64,000 nt of DNA, taken from positions 3,904,882 to 3,968,881 of the forward strand of contig CM020618.1 of assembly GCA_009829735.1 (NCBI GenBank). The letters run 5' to 3'. This document shows, piece after piece, positions 17,950 to 28,213 of this stretch. Origin of the DNA: Pyropia yezoensis. Taxonomy: Eukaryota; Rhodophyta; Bangiophyceae; Bangiales; Bangiaceae. Made by a program: the position numbers and the translations under genes. The first letter of the stretch is position 1, and the number at the start of each line of letters is the position of its first letter. The notes beneath the pieces are model-generated. The model made no database searches and was not told the origin of the DNA. It saw nothing but the letters and a program-made list of their open reading frames with translations.

Positions 17950-20331
17950 CTAGGCGTTGTAGTCGAGGCCCCAGCGGACATACTCCCGCCGCTCGTCCTT
18001 CCACCCCCCCCGCACCTTGACCTTGAGGAACAGGTGGACGGGCCGCCCCCACAGGCGGCCCATCTCGGCACGCGCGGCGCTGCCAATCGCTTTCACACGC
18101 CCCCCCCCCTCACCCGTGACAATCCCCACCTGCGACGCGCGCGCCACGTAGAGCACCTGCTCCACGCGGGCGCTCCCGTCGGGGCGTTCGGTCCACCCGT
18201 CCGTAACGACGGAAATGTCATACGGGAGCTCCCGGCGGAGCTGCAGCGTCGCCGCCTCGCGGGTGACCTCGGCGGCCAGCAGCCGGAGGGGCATGTCGGT
18301 GAGGTCGTCCGCGGGGTAGAGGAAGGGGCCGGCAGGCATGGCCGCTGCGAGCCGCGCCCGCAGTGCCGGCACGCCCGCGCCGGTACGAGCAGAGATGACG
18401 GCCCAGGCGGCCGCGTCGCGGACCAGAATGGGGGGGGTGACCATCCGCTCCCGGTGGGTGGGCAAGGTGGCACCCGCGCCGTCCTCTTCTCCGTCATCCA
18501 CCCCCGCCTGGGCCGCCGTGTCGGCCACATCCCCGCCGGTGGGGGCAGCGTCCACGGCCGCCGCAGCAGCGTCGCTGTCGGCAACTGCAGCATGGCTGCC
18601 AGCAGCGGTGGCGGAGGCGGCATCAGGGTCGGCGGCAGCGGCAGCGGCAGCGGCAGCGTCGGCAGCATCCCCCGGCAGGGGCTCAAAAATTGCCGCCACA
18701 GCCGCCTCCATCGCGCCCACCAGGTCTGGGTGGACCGCCGACGGGATTACGTCCATCTTATTGAGCACAAACAGCACCCGCGGGAACGGGTGGTCCCCGA
18801 CGCGCGCAGTCGCCACCGCCCGCGCGTGGCGGCGGGCGAGGGAGGTGAGGATGGAGCGGGTAGTCGGGTCGAGGGTGGCAATGGGATCAGCAGCGGCGCC
18901 AATCATGGGCGCCGACCCCGCCACGCCGCCGGCGCCGTCCCTCCCATCGCGGGGGGTGGACACCGCGGCGGTCTGTGCTGGCGGCGGCGGCGGTGCCTCC
19001 TCCTCTTCCGCGTCCCCGTCACCGAGCGCCACGCCCCACGGTAGGGGAAGACCCGTGGCCTCGTCCACGGGCACATCGTCGGCAGACGCCGCCGTCCCTT
19101 CTGCGTCGTCGAGCCCCCACGCGGCGCCCAGGTCCACCTCCTTCCCCCCATCAACTCGTCTTCCGGCACCCCCTCCCAGAGTGCCGGCGGTTGCGGCGGG
19201 CGCGGCGGCAGCAGCAGCAGCAGCGGCAGCGTCGGCCACGCGGCGGCGGCCCGCCACGGCGGCCGCGTCGGCCGCCACCTTGGCCGCCGCCGCCGCCGCG
19301 CGTGAGGCGGCGGCCTCGCCGCGGTAGAAAAAGGCGGCCGCGTCGAGGATGACCGCGACCAGGTCCGCGTCGTCGCCCGCTGACCACGCGGCGCGGACCA
19401 TGGCGCGGTCGAGGCGGGTGCGGGGGTCGAAAATGCCGGGCGTGTCTTGAAATACCAGCTGCGTGTCGCCCTCGACGGCCATGCCCAGCACCCGGCAGCG
19501 GGTGGTCTGCGTCTTGGGCGTCACAATTGCCACCTTGGCGCCAATGAGCTCGTTGAGGAGCGTCGACTTGCCCGCGTTGGACGCCCCAAGCAGCGCAACA
19601 AAGCCGCACCGTGTGGCCGCCGACGCGGGCGGCAGGAGCCCGTCGGCCGCCGTTGCTGTCGCTGCCGCCGCCGAGCCACCACCGCCACCGCCGCCGACGC
19701 GGCTAGCGCCGCCGCCTGGTGCCAGCCGTCCGCCGCGGGCGGTGGAGAGGGGCCCGTCCCGCAGCGCCCCCGGCCGGGACTCCATCTGGCCGCCCCCCGC
19801 CGCGGCGGCGGCAGCAGCAGCCGCCAGCGCCGCGTCGGCAGCCGCCGCGTCGGCCGCCACGGCGGCCGCCGCGGCCGACAGCCGGGGGGGGGCGCGGGTG
19901 CCAGCCTTTCCGGCGGCGCCACGGGACTTGGGGGAGGAGGGGGGGGGGGGCGGCAAGGGAGCACCGCGGCGGCCCCCCGCAGGCCGTGGCGGCCGCCCGT
20001 CGTTGGCCGGCGTGGATGGGGCACCGGCGCTGCCGCGCCGCGTATCGTTCCTGCTGGCGACGCCACCACCGCCACCGCTACCGCTGCCGCTGCCGCTGCC
20101 GCTGCCGCTGCTACCGCCACCAAAGGTCCGCTTGCTCCCAGTCGTGTACTTGCGGCGGGGCGCGGGCGGCCGGGCGCCGGTGCCGGCGCCAGAGCCCCCA
20201 CCTCCTGACCGGGACGCCTTCACGGTGGACGCCACGCCGCGCCTGCTGGCGGGCAGAGGTCGCCTGGTGGGGAGGCGCGCCCGCGGGGGGCTGTCGCCCC
20301 CGAGCGGCGCCACCGGGGGGAGGAAGGCCAT
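17950..20331 (-). CDS. Era-type GTPase with KH domain and large insertions, probably organellar
   Basis: 793 residues from ATG 20331 (an upstream GTG extension is ignored). Era binds the 3' end of small-subunit rRNA and assists assembly of the 30S/28S particle in bacteria and organelles. Visible motifs: G1 GASNAGKST near residue 248, G2 region TTRCRVLG, G3 DTPG near 295, G4 NKMD near 522, G5 SARTG near 644, and a C-terminal KH domain with the Era-like sequence VTGEGGGRVKAIG, ending in VRWGLDYNA. The first 245 residues are a transit-like Arg/Ser start plus low-complexity Gly/Ala/Pro. Two insertions split the G domain: about 165 extra residues between G3 and G4, and about 90 between G4 and G5, both Ala/Asp-rich. 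All nucleotide-binding motifs remain intact. Plastid or mitochondrion cannot be decided. Confidence 0.94.
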   Translation of the reverse strand: MAFLPPVAPLGGDSPPRARLPTRRPLPASRRGVASTVKASRSGGGGSGAGTGARPPAPRRKYTTGSKRTFGGGSSGSGSGSGSGSGGGGGVASRNDTRRGSAGAPSTPANDGRPPRPAGGRRGAPLPPPPPSSPKSRGAAGKAGTRAPPRLSAAAAAVAADAAAADAALAAAAAAAAAGGGQMESRPGALRDGPLSTARGGRLAPGGGASRVGGGGGGGSAAAATATAADGLLPPASAATRCGFVALLGASNAGKSTLLNELIGAKVAIVTPKTQTTRCRVLGMAVEGDTQLVFQDTPGIFDPRTRLDRAMVRAAWSAGDDADLVAVILDAAAFFYRGEAAASRAAAAAAKVAADAAAVAGRRRVADAAAAAAAAAAPAATAGTLGGGAGRRVDGGKEVDLGAAWGLDDAEGTAASADDVPVDEATGLPLPWGVALGDGDAEEEEAPPPPPAQTAAVSTPRDGRDGAGGVAGSAPMIGAAADPIATLDPTTRSILTSLARRHARAVATARVGDHPFPRVLFVLNKMDVIPSAVHPDLVGAMEAAVAAIFEPLPGDAADAAAAAAAAADPDAASATAAGSHAAVADSDAAAAAVDAAPTGGDVADTAAQAGVDDGEEDGAGATLPTHRERMVTPPILVRDAAAWAVISARTGAGVPALRARLAAAMPAGPFLYPADDLTDMPLRLLAAEVTREAATLQLRRELPYDISVVTDGWTERPDGSARVEQVLYVARASQVGIVTGEGGGRVKAIGSAARAEMGRLWGRPVHLFLKVKVRGGWKDERREYVRWGLDYNA

Positions 20332-20970
20332 GGCAGCAGCAGCAGGGAGAGCGGAGCGGGTGGGAGAGGAGAACAGGGTGCCAACGGTTGGCACAGCGGC
20401 GGCGGCGGCGGCTGAAAGCGGACGCGGCTCTCAAAGGTGATGGTGGAAAGGCAAACGAAGGCACGAGCACTGAAGCGGGGGGGGAGGCCGTCGCTGGTCA
20501 GAATGTAGTCGCCCGGTCAGTGAGGGAGGGAGAATAGAACCCAAACCAAACACCACGGGCCGACTTGTCGACGGTGCGAAAAGGAGATCCCAAACACATA
20601 CTTAAGCCAGGTATGGTCAGTTTTTTTAATCAGCCAGGGACTTCGTGGCCTACTGCGCTCTGGTGTAGCCCCGCGTGGCTTAATTTCCCGTGGCAAATGC
20701 GGTACCGAAGACACTGGCGAAGAGACGAAGACCCAAAAAGAGGGTCCCCCCGAGTGTGTACGCGGCACAGGACGAAGAACAAGGGGTCGCACAACTTTGG
20801 CAATGGACGGCCACGGAGGAAGTACACCAATAACAACACGAAAGGAAAAGGAAGCACGCGCTGGGAACCAAGTACGTGTGTCGAGGCAAGGTGGGACAAG
20901 GGAAACAACAATAGACAACGAATCGCCCAGCGCAGCACACCACAACAGACGAGCAGACAGACCTCCCAGC
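20332..20970. other. Intergenic between two minus-strand genes
   Basis: Holds the Era promoter side and the 3' flank of the GYF gene. The part 20570-20960 is less GC-rich than its surroundings. No gene is supported. Confidence 0.45.
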
Positions 20971-23900
20971 TCAGTCCATGTCGGGTGCCTCGTACATGCG
21001 AGTGCTCGAGGAAGTGAAACCCAGCAGGGACGGGTCTACCTGCGCGCCCTTACGCTTGCCCTTCTTCTTGCCGCCCGCCTCGGATGCCAGCCCGCGGCTG
21101 CTCCCAGAGGCGGCATTCCGGCCCTTACCGGCGCCGCCCTTCGCCTTCCTCGGCGTGGAAGCTGCGTGGCCGCCGCCGCCGCCGCCGCTGCCGCCGGCCG
21201 CCTTGGACTGGTCCGCCGCGTCGCTCTCAAATTGCTGGCGACGAACAAATTCAGACGCAAACGACGTGGCCGCTGCGCCGCTGCCCAGGTACTCGCGAAC
21301 ATACTGCTCAACGTCCGCAGGCGTGTCCAGGGTAGCGAGGAACTCGGGCAGTAGCGTTTCGGCACTGCCAGTCAGCTTGCGCATCTCGTCCGCACACCAG
21401 ACTCTGAACTCTGAGCTGAGCTTGGCCCCAAACGCTGTCCCGTCTGCAAGCTCCCCGCCGCTCCGCTTGCCTCCGCTGGCGTCGCCGCCAGGTCCGCTCT
21501 TACGGCTGCCAACGCTGGCCGCAGAGGGCAGCGGCCCTGCTGACCGGCTGGGCGCCGCCACCGACGCCACCGGCAGACGTGCACTCCCGTCGGCAGGGCG
21601 CCGGATTCCCGGTGGGACGGCGCCGCCCATCCCCGGAGGACCAGGGAAGCCAGCGGGCCGGGACATGCTCGGTTGCTGGGAAGCCGGAATACTCTTGGCT
21701 ACCAGACCCGCCCAGCCGCTGCGCTGCGTTGCGCTCGACGCCACGGCCGACGATCGGCTGCGACGCTCCTCCAGCATCATCTGCTCACGAAGGGACAGTT
21801 TGGGCGTCGACGCCGCCACACCGCTGCCACCCCACGCAGCGGCAGCCGGTGCCGGCGCGGGCGGGGGCACAGAAGCAGGGGCAGGAGCAGGCGCGGGCGC
21901 CGGGCCCGTCGCGGCCGCCGCGGCCTTCTGAGCGACCTTGGCGGCAGCAGCGTGCCGCTTCACCTCCTCCTCCTCTTGGATCTGAGTCAGGGTCATCGCT
22001 GACGTAGCCGCCGCCGCGCCCGTCACGCTCACAGCCGCCGCCGGTGTAGCGGGCGGGGCTGACGTGCCCCACGGCACCGCCGGTTGGCGCTCGCGCCCAG
22101 CCTGCTGCTGTTGTTGCTGTGCCGCCTCGCGCTGCAGCGCAGACGACTTGCGCTGCTCCTCCAGAGCTGCCTCCCGCTGCTTATCCTCTTCCTTCTGAAT
22201 CTCCCGCAGCGAGGGCGGAGGCCCCGCTGGTGCAGACACAGGTGGCAGGGTAGCGAGTGTCTTCTTCTTCGGCGCGGCAGCAGCAGGCGGCGGTGCCACA
22301 GCCACTGCAGGCTTGCGACGCGAGCCCGCCGAGGTAGCCGGCTCGGCCTTCGCTACCGCCGCTGTCTCCGCGACCGGCTGCGATTTGGGCGGCGCCACCG
22401 GCGCCGATGTCGGCACACTAGACGCGCCTGAAGCCGACGGCGACTGCTCCTTCGGACTCTTGCTGGTGCGGAGGCTGCCCCAGAAGTCGGCATTGGAGAG
22501 CGCCGCTGAAGTCTCCGGTGCCGCCTCCGCGGCGGGTGCCTCCTCCGCCGGAGCAGGCGCTGAAGCCGCCTGAGATGCCACCCCATCCACATTGCTCTTG
22601 GGCTCAGGCGCCGTCGATGAGGACGCCAACGTAAGTGCCACCACGTCAGGCTCAGAATGTTGCTGCTGTTGCACCGATGACGGCGGAGCTTGCGCCGACC
22701 GCTGCGGCTGCGGCTGAGGCTGCGCACCAGCACCATGTGCACCCAATGGCGGTGCAGGCCCATGCTGCTGCTGCTGAACAAGCATGGATGACTGCTCGGC
22801 GTGGTACAACTGCTGCTGCTGCTGCATAAATCGCTGCTGCTGCAGCTGCCGCAGCTGCTCCTGTTGCTGCCGCTGCTGCTCTTGCTGCTTCAACTGCTGC
22901 TCCGATGGCGGAGACCCGGGTGGATGCTGCGCCACAAACTGCGGATCCACCCCGTAGCGGCTACCAACCTCAGGTGCCTGCTGTTGGCTGCGCAACAGTT
23001 GTTCTTGCTGCTGCTGCTGCCGCGCCATCACAGCAAAGGCATGCACAACACGACCAGCAGCCTGCTGGATGCGTTCCAGAAACATGGTCTGCTCCTTGGC
23101 GTGCGCATCCGCCTGAGCAGCCACCGCCTGGGCACGCTGGTGCTCAACCACAGAGGCACCACTCGAGGTCAGCGCCACCGCCGCCGCCGCTGCAGCACGT
23201 GCCTTCGACACGGCCTCCATCTGACGAGGCAGCTGCTGCGCATAAGCCGCCTCAAACATCCGCATCTGCTGCTGATGTAGCTGCTGACGCTGCGCCATGG
23301 TGGGTGGGCTCTCCTGGACAGGTGCGGGCGGCTGCATGGGGCCGTACGGACCGGCCTGAGGCCAGCTGCCCGCAACCGGCGGCGGAGCCATCCGCATCAT
23401 CGGGGGCGACGGTGGGCCCACAACGGAGCCCGGGTGGACGAGCGGGTTTGGCCGCTGAGCATGTTGCGACTGCTGCTGCTGCAGCTGGAGAGGGTGCATC
23501 GACTGCTGGTGCGGCTGCTGTGCTTGCTGCTGCTGCTGAGAAATGGCCTGCTGGGAGAGGTGCGCCTGCGAGGGCAGCGCCTGCCCCATGCTCGAGTGGT
23601 GCACCGGCGGCGCGGTCGAATCACGAGGAGCCGGTTGCCCAGCCACAAACTGGTCCATCCCCGGCTGCTGCGCCTGAATGCCGGCCTGTCGACGATTGAA
23701 TGCCGCCGCGCGCGCAATAGCCGGGTCCATTGCCATCAGCGACTCGATGCCACCTGCGCCCACACGGCCGCGCATCTCTGCGCCTGCCTCAGACGTAGGA
23801 GGTGCCGCTGAGGCCTCAGTCGCCGCCTGGGCACTATCGCCAGAGCCCTTCACTGGCCCGGCATGCGCCGCAACCGTCGATTCGCCCACGTGGTTGCCGG

Positions 23901-26733
23901 TAGCGTCCTCAGTATGAGCGGAGTTGACATTCATGTCGGCGCGCGGAGATGTAGCCGTGCCGGCAGCTGCCTTCGTCGGTGACGTTGCTTTCGCCGCCTC
24001 TGCTGCCGACCCACCATTATCGACAGCAGCAGTATCAGCCTTCTTGGCACCCATGAAGCGAGCGAGACGACTGCCCGCAGGAAGCCCGCTACGCGCGGAA
24101 GTCGAGGTCACAGACGGCACAGGAGCCACTGGCGCTGGCGCGGGTACAACCGGTGCGGGCGGCTCGGCTTCGTTCATCGCGACAGCGCTCGACTTGGGCA
24201 CAACCAGCTCAGCCTCTCGGGCGGCCACGTCAGCAGCGTAAGCCTCGGCAGCACGGACGTGCCGCGCACGAGTACCGGGGGAGTCAAACACAGATGCCTT
24301 GCGAGGCTCTTCAGACCCCTCCATCTCGTCATCAGTACGCGACAATGCGAGCGACGCAGCTGCCGCTGACGCAGCTGCCGCCTTCTTGCGCGCCTCAAGA
24401 CGCATGCGCTCAACCTCCTCCGCCATGCGGGCAACTGACGAGGATGGCTCTGCGTCCAGGGTGGTCGAACCGCCGCGTCGGGCGTCTCCGCCGCGGTTGA
24501 AGCCGGGAGGCAGCACCGGCGACGCCGGACGCGGACGAGCTCTCATGAAGAACGCCTCGGCGAGTGGCATTAGCTTGTCATCGGCGTCACCAACTCGCTT
24601 CACTGGCAGCTCCGCATCGTAATACCCCGCACGGTGCCACTCGAGCAGTTGGGATGCAACGAACGGGCCCTGCGTCTCGCCCTGCGGGTCGCGGTACTGC
24701 CAAACGGCGTCGCCGTCCGCCAGTACCTCCGCCATATCTTTCTCCAGGCGCGCCTTCTCGGCGTCCGGGTCCACCTCCGGAAGCAGGCCAACTGACGACC
24801 CATCGCCGCCAAGGCCACCCGCGTCCAAGCCCAGACCACCATGCGCCCCACTGGGAGGTGCAGCGGGCTTGGCAGCCAAACTGGATAGATCACGTGCCGG
24901 GGGATCGCCCGGTCCAGGAACAAGCGGCCCGTCCGTGTGTGCCCCAAAAGTCAACACGTCCGTGCCCGTCAGCGCTCCACCAATGCCACCGCCTCCACCG
25001 CCACTGCCCGAACCCCCCTGTCGGCTACGGTTGCTGCCCGTGACGGCATTGGCATAGCCCGTAGCTTTGGACTTGGTCGACGAGGGCACCACCACCGACG
25101 TGGACGGCAGCACAGACGTGGAGGTACTGCTCCCACCTCCAGTGCTGCCGCCGTAAGGGCGCGCCGAATAGGTGGCGGTCGAGTCGAAGCTGCTCGCCAA
25201 ACCCGCACTGGACACCCGCCAGTTGCGCTCAGAATCGGCCGCTGAGCGGGTGCTACGAGTGCTGCCCCACTGACGGCCCGTGACGCCATCACCCGACCCG
25301 GCAATATCAATCGCCGATGAGGGAGTACCGCTGCCGCTCATACCTAGACCAGCGCTGCTGGCCCCACGGGCACTGCTGCTGCCACTGCCAATGCCAGTGC
25401 CTACGCCGCCGCCGGCACCACCGCCCTCCCCAAGTGGAATGCTGCGAGGTTTGAGCGCAAGCGGGCGCCGCTCTTTGACCTCCCCAGCAGACCCAGCACT
25501 GCTACTAGGGCCGCCCAGGGGGCGCTCTGCCGCAGCTAGAGTCGCAGAGCCCGACCAAAAGTCCCGGGCTGGAGGGGACGACGAGAGAGTTCCGCCCCCA
25601 CCAAGGCCGCCGCCATTGCCCATGCCGCCGGCCACGACGCCGGGGACGCCGCTGCCGCCACCCCCACCCGCACCGCTGGTCTGGCCTCGCAAGCCACCAC
25701 GTTCGCCAAGAATCGCTCCCACCCCCGGACGAGGTGTCAGGCCACCACCGTGATTGGCAGACCCGCCGCCCCCGCCCGCGGAGGTCCCGGCACCCCCGCC
25801 GCTGCCGCCGCCGCCACCACCACTAACCTGCGTTGATCGATAGTCACGAAATGCAGACGCCGACCCACGCGGAGGCGAATGGGCGGGCACCGGCGCAGCA
25901 TCGCGGCCAAAGCGGGGCGTACCGCTCTTGGTCGCGGGAAAGTAGGACGACGACAGAGGCGCGGGAACAGGGGGCGGCCCGCCACTGTTCGCAGGGCCAC
26001 CACCACCACCACCGCCGCCGCCGCCGCCGCCTCCGCCCCCAACTCCACCACCCCCACCACCTCCCCCACCTAGCGGCGCGGCGTTGCCGACGCTCGAGCC
26101 CGCCCCCCCAGGCGGCGGCGGGGCCTCATCCGCCAGCGGCAGCGGCACCGTTGACACAACGTGCGCATGATGGGCAACGAGCCCCGACGGCGGACGGGCC
26201 TCACGCGACGCACGAAGAAGCGTCCGCAGCTCCCCCGGCGTATAAGTGTTGGACGACTCCCCCCAGGAAGAAGTGAAGGCAAAGGGCGCACCACCGCCGC
26301 CGCCGCCGCCGCCGCCGCTGCCGCCGCCGCTGCCGCCGCCACCAACCCCAACCCCAGTGTCATTGCCCGCACCGCCCAGACCATTCAGGCCGGCGAGCCC
26401 CCCCCCCCCGCCCCCCCCGTAACCGCCAAGGCCACCCCCGCCGCTCCCCCCGCCCCCGCCGCCACCCGACAGAGCGGACGAAAACGCAAACGAAGACGAG
26501 CCACCGCCACCACCGCTGCCGCCGCCGCCGCCGCCGCCACCGGTCGAGGCAGCCGCGTACGTGGGAGGCGTGGGCGCAAACGCGGCAAGGTCACGCTCGG
26601 GCGGCGGCGACACCGACGCCGGTGGGAGGGCAAACGCGTCGGCCGCCGACGGCGCTTTCTTCTTCTTCGCGCTCAGGGACATCCACCCGGGACGAAGCGC
26701 CACGTCCCCGCCGTTGGTCGGCGTCGACGACAT
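20971..26733 (-). CDS. Very large GYF-domain protein, GIGYF-like
   Basis: 1,920 residues in one exon from ATG 26733. A GYF domain near residues 675-730 begins WQYRDPQGETQGPF and continues LEWHRAGYYDAELPVKR; GYF domains bind Pro-rich PPGF/PPGL ligands, and in GIGYF/Smy2 proteins they act in translational repression and mRNA decay. Here the signature reads Gly-Tyr-Tyr. The N-terminal third is Gly/Ser-rich and disordered; the middle has long Gln-rich runs (about 1,090-1,400); KEEDKQREAALEEQRK-type helices follow; a C-terminal helical module near 1,770-1,840 (FRVWCADEMRKLTG, VEQYVREYLG, SEFVRRQQF) matches the end seen in GIGYF-related proteins, and a basic tail closes it. Family placement rests on the GYF domain plus this C-terminal module. 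Role in this organism is inferred. Confidence 0.88.
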   Translation of the reverse strand: MSSTPTNGGDVALRPGWMSLSAKKKKAPSAADAFALPPASVSPPPERDLAAFAPTPPTYAAASTGGGGGGGGSGGGGGSSSFAFSSALSGGGGGGGSGGGGLGGYGGGGGGGLAGLNGLGGAGNDTGVGVGGGGSGGGSGGGGGGGGGAPFAFTSSWGESSNTYTPGELRTLLRASREARPPSGLVAHHAHVVSTVPLPLADEAPPPPGGAGSSVGNAAPLGGGGGGGGGVGGGGGGGGGGGGGGGPANSGGPPPVPAPLSSSYFPATKSGTPRFGRDAAPVPAHSPPRGSASAFRDYRSTQVSGGGGGGSGGGAGTSAGGGGGSANHGGGLTPRPGVGAILGERGGLRGQTSGAGGGGGSGVPGVVAGGMGNGGGLGGGGTLSSSPPARDFWSGSATLAAAERPLGGPSSSAGSAGEVKERRPLALKPRSIPLGEGGGAGGGVGTGIGSGSSSARGASSAGLGMSGSGTPSSAIDIAGSGDGVTGRQWGSTRSTRSAADSERNWRVSSAGLASSFDSTATYSARPYGGSTGGGSSTSTSVLPSTSVVVPSSTKSKATGYANAVTGSNRSRQGGSGSGGGGGGIGGALTGTDVLTFGAHTDGPLVPGPGDPPARDLSSLAAKPAAPPSGAHGGLGLDAGGLGGDGSSVGLLPEVDPDAEKARLEKDMAEVLADGDAVWQYRDPQGETQGPFVASQLLEWHRAGYYDAELPVKRVGDADDKLMPLAEAFFMRARPRPASPVLPPGFNRGGDARRGGSTTLDAEPSSSVARMAEEVERMRLEARKKAAAASAAAASLALSRTDDEMEGSEEPRKASVFDSPGTRARHVRAAEAYAADVAAREAELVVPKSSAVAMNEAEPPAPVVPAPAPVAPVPSVTSTSARSGLPAGSRLARFMGAKKADTAAVDNGGSAAEAAKATSPTKAAAGTATSPRADMNVNSAHTEDATGNHVGESTVAAHAGPVKGSGDSAQAATEASAAPPTSEAGAEMRGRVGAGGIESLMAMDPAIARAAAFNRRQAGIQAQQPGMDQFVAGQPAPRDSTAPPVHHSSMGQALPSQAHLSQQAISQQQQQAQQPHQQSMHPLQLQQQQSQHAQRPNPLVHPGSVVGPPSPPMMRMAPPPVAGSWPQAGPYGPMQPPAPVQESPPTMAQRQQLHQQQMRMFEAAYAQQLPRQMEAVSKARAAAAAAVALTSSGASVVEHQRAQAVAAQADAHAKEQTMFLERIQQAAGRVVHAFAVMARQQQQQEQLLRSQQQAPEVGSRYGVDPQFVAQHPPGSPPSEQQLKQQEQQRQQQEQLRQLQQQRFMQQQQQLYHAEQSSMLVQQQQHGPAPPLGAHGAGAQPQPQPQRSAQAPPSSVQQQQHSEPDVVALTLASSSTAPEPKSNVDGVASQAASAPAPAEEAPAAEAAPETSAALSNADFWGSLRTSKSPKEQSPSASGASSVPTSAPVAPPKSQPVAETAAVAKAEPATSAGSRRKPAVAVAPPPAAAAPKKKTLATLPPVSAPAGPPPSLREIQKEEDKQREAALEEQRKSSALQREAAQQQQQQAGRERQPAVPWGTSAPPATPAAAVSVTGAAAATSAMTLTQIQEEEEVKRHAAAAKVAQKAAAAATGPAPAPAPAPASVPPPAPAPAAAAWGGSGVAASTPKLSLREQMMLEERRSRSSAVASSATQRSGWAGLVAKSIPASQQPSMSRPAGFPGPPGMGGAVPPGIRRPADGSARLPVASVAAPSRSAGPLPSAASVGSRKSGPGGDASGGKRSGGELADGTAFGAKLSSEFRVWCADEMRKLTGSAETLLPEFLATLDTPADVEQYVREYLGSGAAATSFASEFVRRQQFESDAADQSKAAGGSGGGGGGHAASTPRKAKGGAGKGRNAASGSSRGLASEAGGKKKGKRKGAQVDPSLLGFTSSSTRMYEAPDMD

Positions 26734-28213
26734 GGCTGGTGTGGGTGGCGGGCGCGGGCGGGGCGGGGCGGTTGGCGAGGCGCGCGGCGATCGCCGCGGG
26801 GTGGATCAAGATCGGGCGCAGCCGCGCCCGCCCGCGCTCAGCTCGAGCAGAAAAAAAAAAAACGCGAGCCCGCGCGCAGAGAGCAAACGCAAAAGGCGCG
26901 CCAGCGGCCGCAGGGCGGCGGCAAAGGAAGGCGAACGACGGGTGGGGCGGGGGGGGGGGAAGAGGGAAGCAACACCACTTCGCGATGCTCCCACGTGTAT
27001 ATCGCCGCACGGGTGTCACCAACGGATGGGGGCGGGGGCACGAGCAAAGCAGGAAAAGAAAATGCGCGGGGACACGGGGGGGCGGCAAGGGGGTGGGACA
27101 CCGACAACCAAATGGGGACACACGACGGGCACGGCGGCGGCGGTCACACCAGCAGCGGCAGTTGCGACGACAGCAGCAGTAGTAGCAGGGACAGCGAGGG
27201 GAGGGCAGGCAACCGTGCGGGCAACGGAGGCGGGGGGGCACGGGCGGCGGGGGCGGTAGGGGAGCGGGGGTGACGGGCGGAGCGGGTAGAGTCGGCGGCG
27301 GCGGCGGCGGCGACAGCAGATGGCCGTCGCGTGGGGCGCCGGCCAGACACGCCCCCACTCACGCTGGCAGCCCCCCCCCCCCACCACCCGAGCGGGCAGG
27401 CCGTCGGCCGCGGTCGGACGACAGAATCGAGTGGTCCGTAGCGCGGCGGCCGCGCGCGCCGCCGGCTGGCCCCCCTCACCTCCCTGCCCGATTTCGCAGT
27501 GTTCCGCGGGGGGCGCGGCCCGCCGGCGGTGGCGCGGGGGTGACCCCCCCCCCCTCCCACCGGCAGGCGCGATCGCCAAGGTGGACGCGAAAGTTACGCC
27601 CGAACGGGGCAATCGCTGCGGCCAACGCGCGAGCCACCCCCCCCCCAGACCCCCCCACCCGCCGTCCGGGAACCGCGGTCGCTCTGGTGGGCGACACGTG
27701 GAGGCTGAGATGTGGTGGTGCGAGAATGGACGGGTGCACGCTTGAAAATATTTCGATCAAACCCACGATGTTTTTGAGGTGGTGGGCCCAAGGAAGGTCT
27801 AAGCGATCGTGTGCCTCCCGCCAAGCTGCAGGTGGCCACCACCACCACCCATTTTCCTTTCGAGCCCGCGGGTGAGGAGGGCTCGCACCCAGAGCCCACG
27901 TCGTCCTCATGCTCACGTGCCACTGCCGCGACGCTGGCCGCGACCCCTCTTTCATAGATACCCTTTTGTAGCCGAGAATGCGGCCGTAACGGCTGAATCT
28001 GCCTTGGTGCCACACCCCCACCGCCCAGCCCCGCCGCCACTGCCCCCACCGCCCGGCCCCACCGCCACTGCCCCCACCGCCCGTCTGCGCCGCCACTGCT
28101 CCCACACGCCTCTGTCCCCTGCTAGCCGGCCGCTGCCCCCGCCCCTGGCGTCTGCCCGCACTGGTGTTTACCAGCCACAGCCGGGTCGGCCTTCCCCTGT
28201 GCAGGCAGCTGTC
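26734..28213. other. Divergent intergenic region between GYF and HAD genes
   Basis: Likely contains both promoters. Low-complexity G/C tracts dominate; a 12-base A run sits at about 26850. The plus-strand frame is open from before 27809 into the HAD gene, but that part is Pro/Arg-rich and starts with GTG, so it is treated as 5' UTR. Confidence 0.45.
28016..28106. repeat. 30-bp tandem repeat, three copies
   Basis: Three adjacent copies of a C-rich 30-bp unit containing CCACCGCCC and GCCACTGC, the third more diverged. It lies about 110-200 bases upstream of the HAD start codon. Confidence 0.65.

Noticed and set aside
16588-19044. 818-codon plus-strand ORF
   Set aside because: It runs through the end of one gene, an intergenic region and the antisense of the Era gene, all in Arg/Pro-rich composition.
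27809-28213. N-terminal extension of the HAD hydrolase
   Set aside because: Begins with GTG, is Pro/Arg-rich and includes a 30-bp tandem repeat; ATG 28214 gives the normal length and transit peptide.
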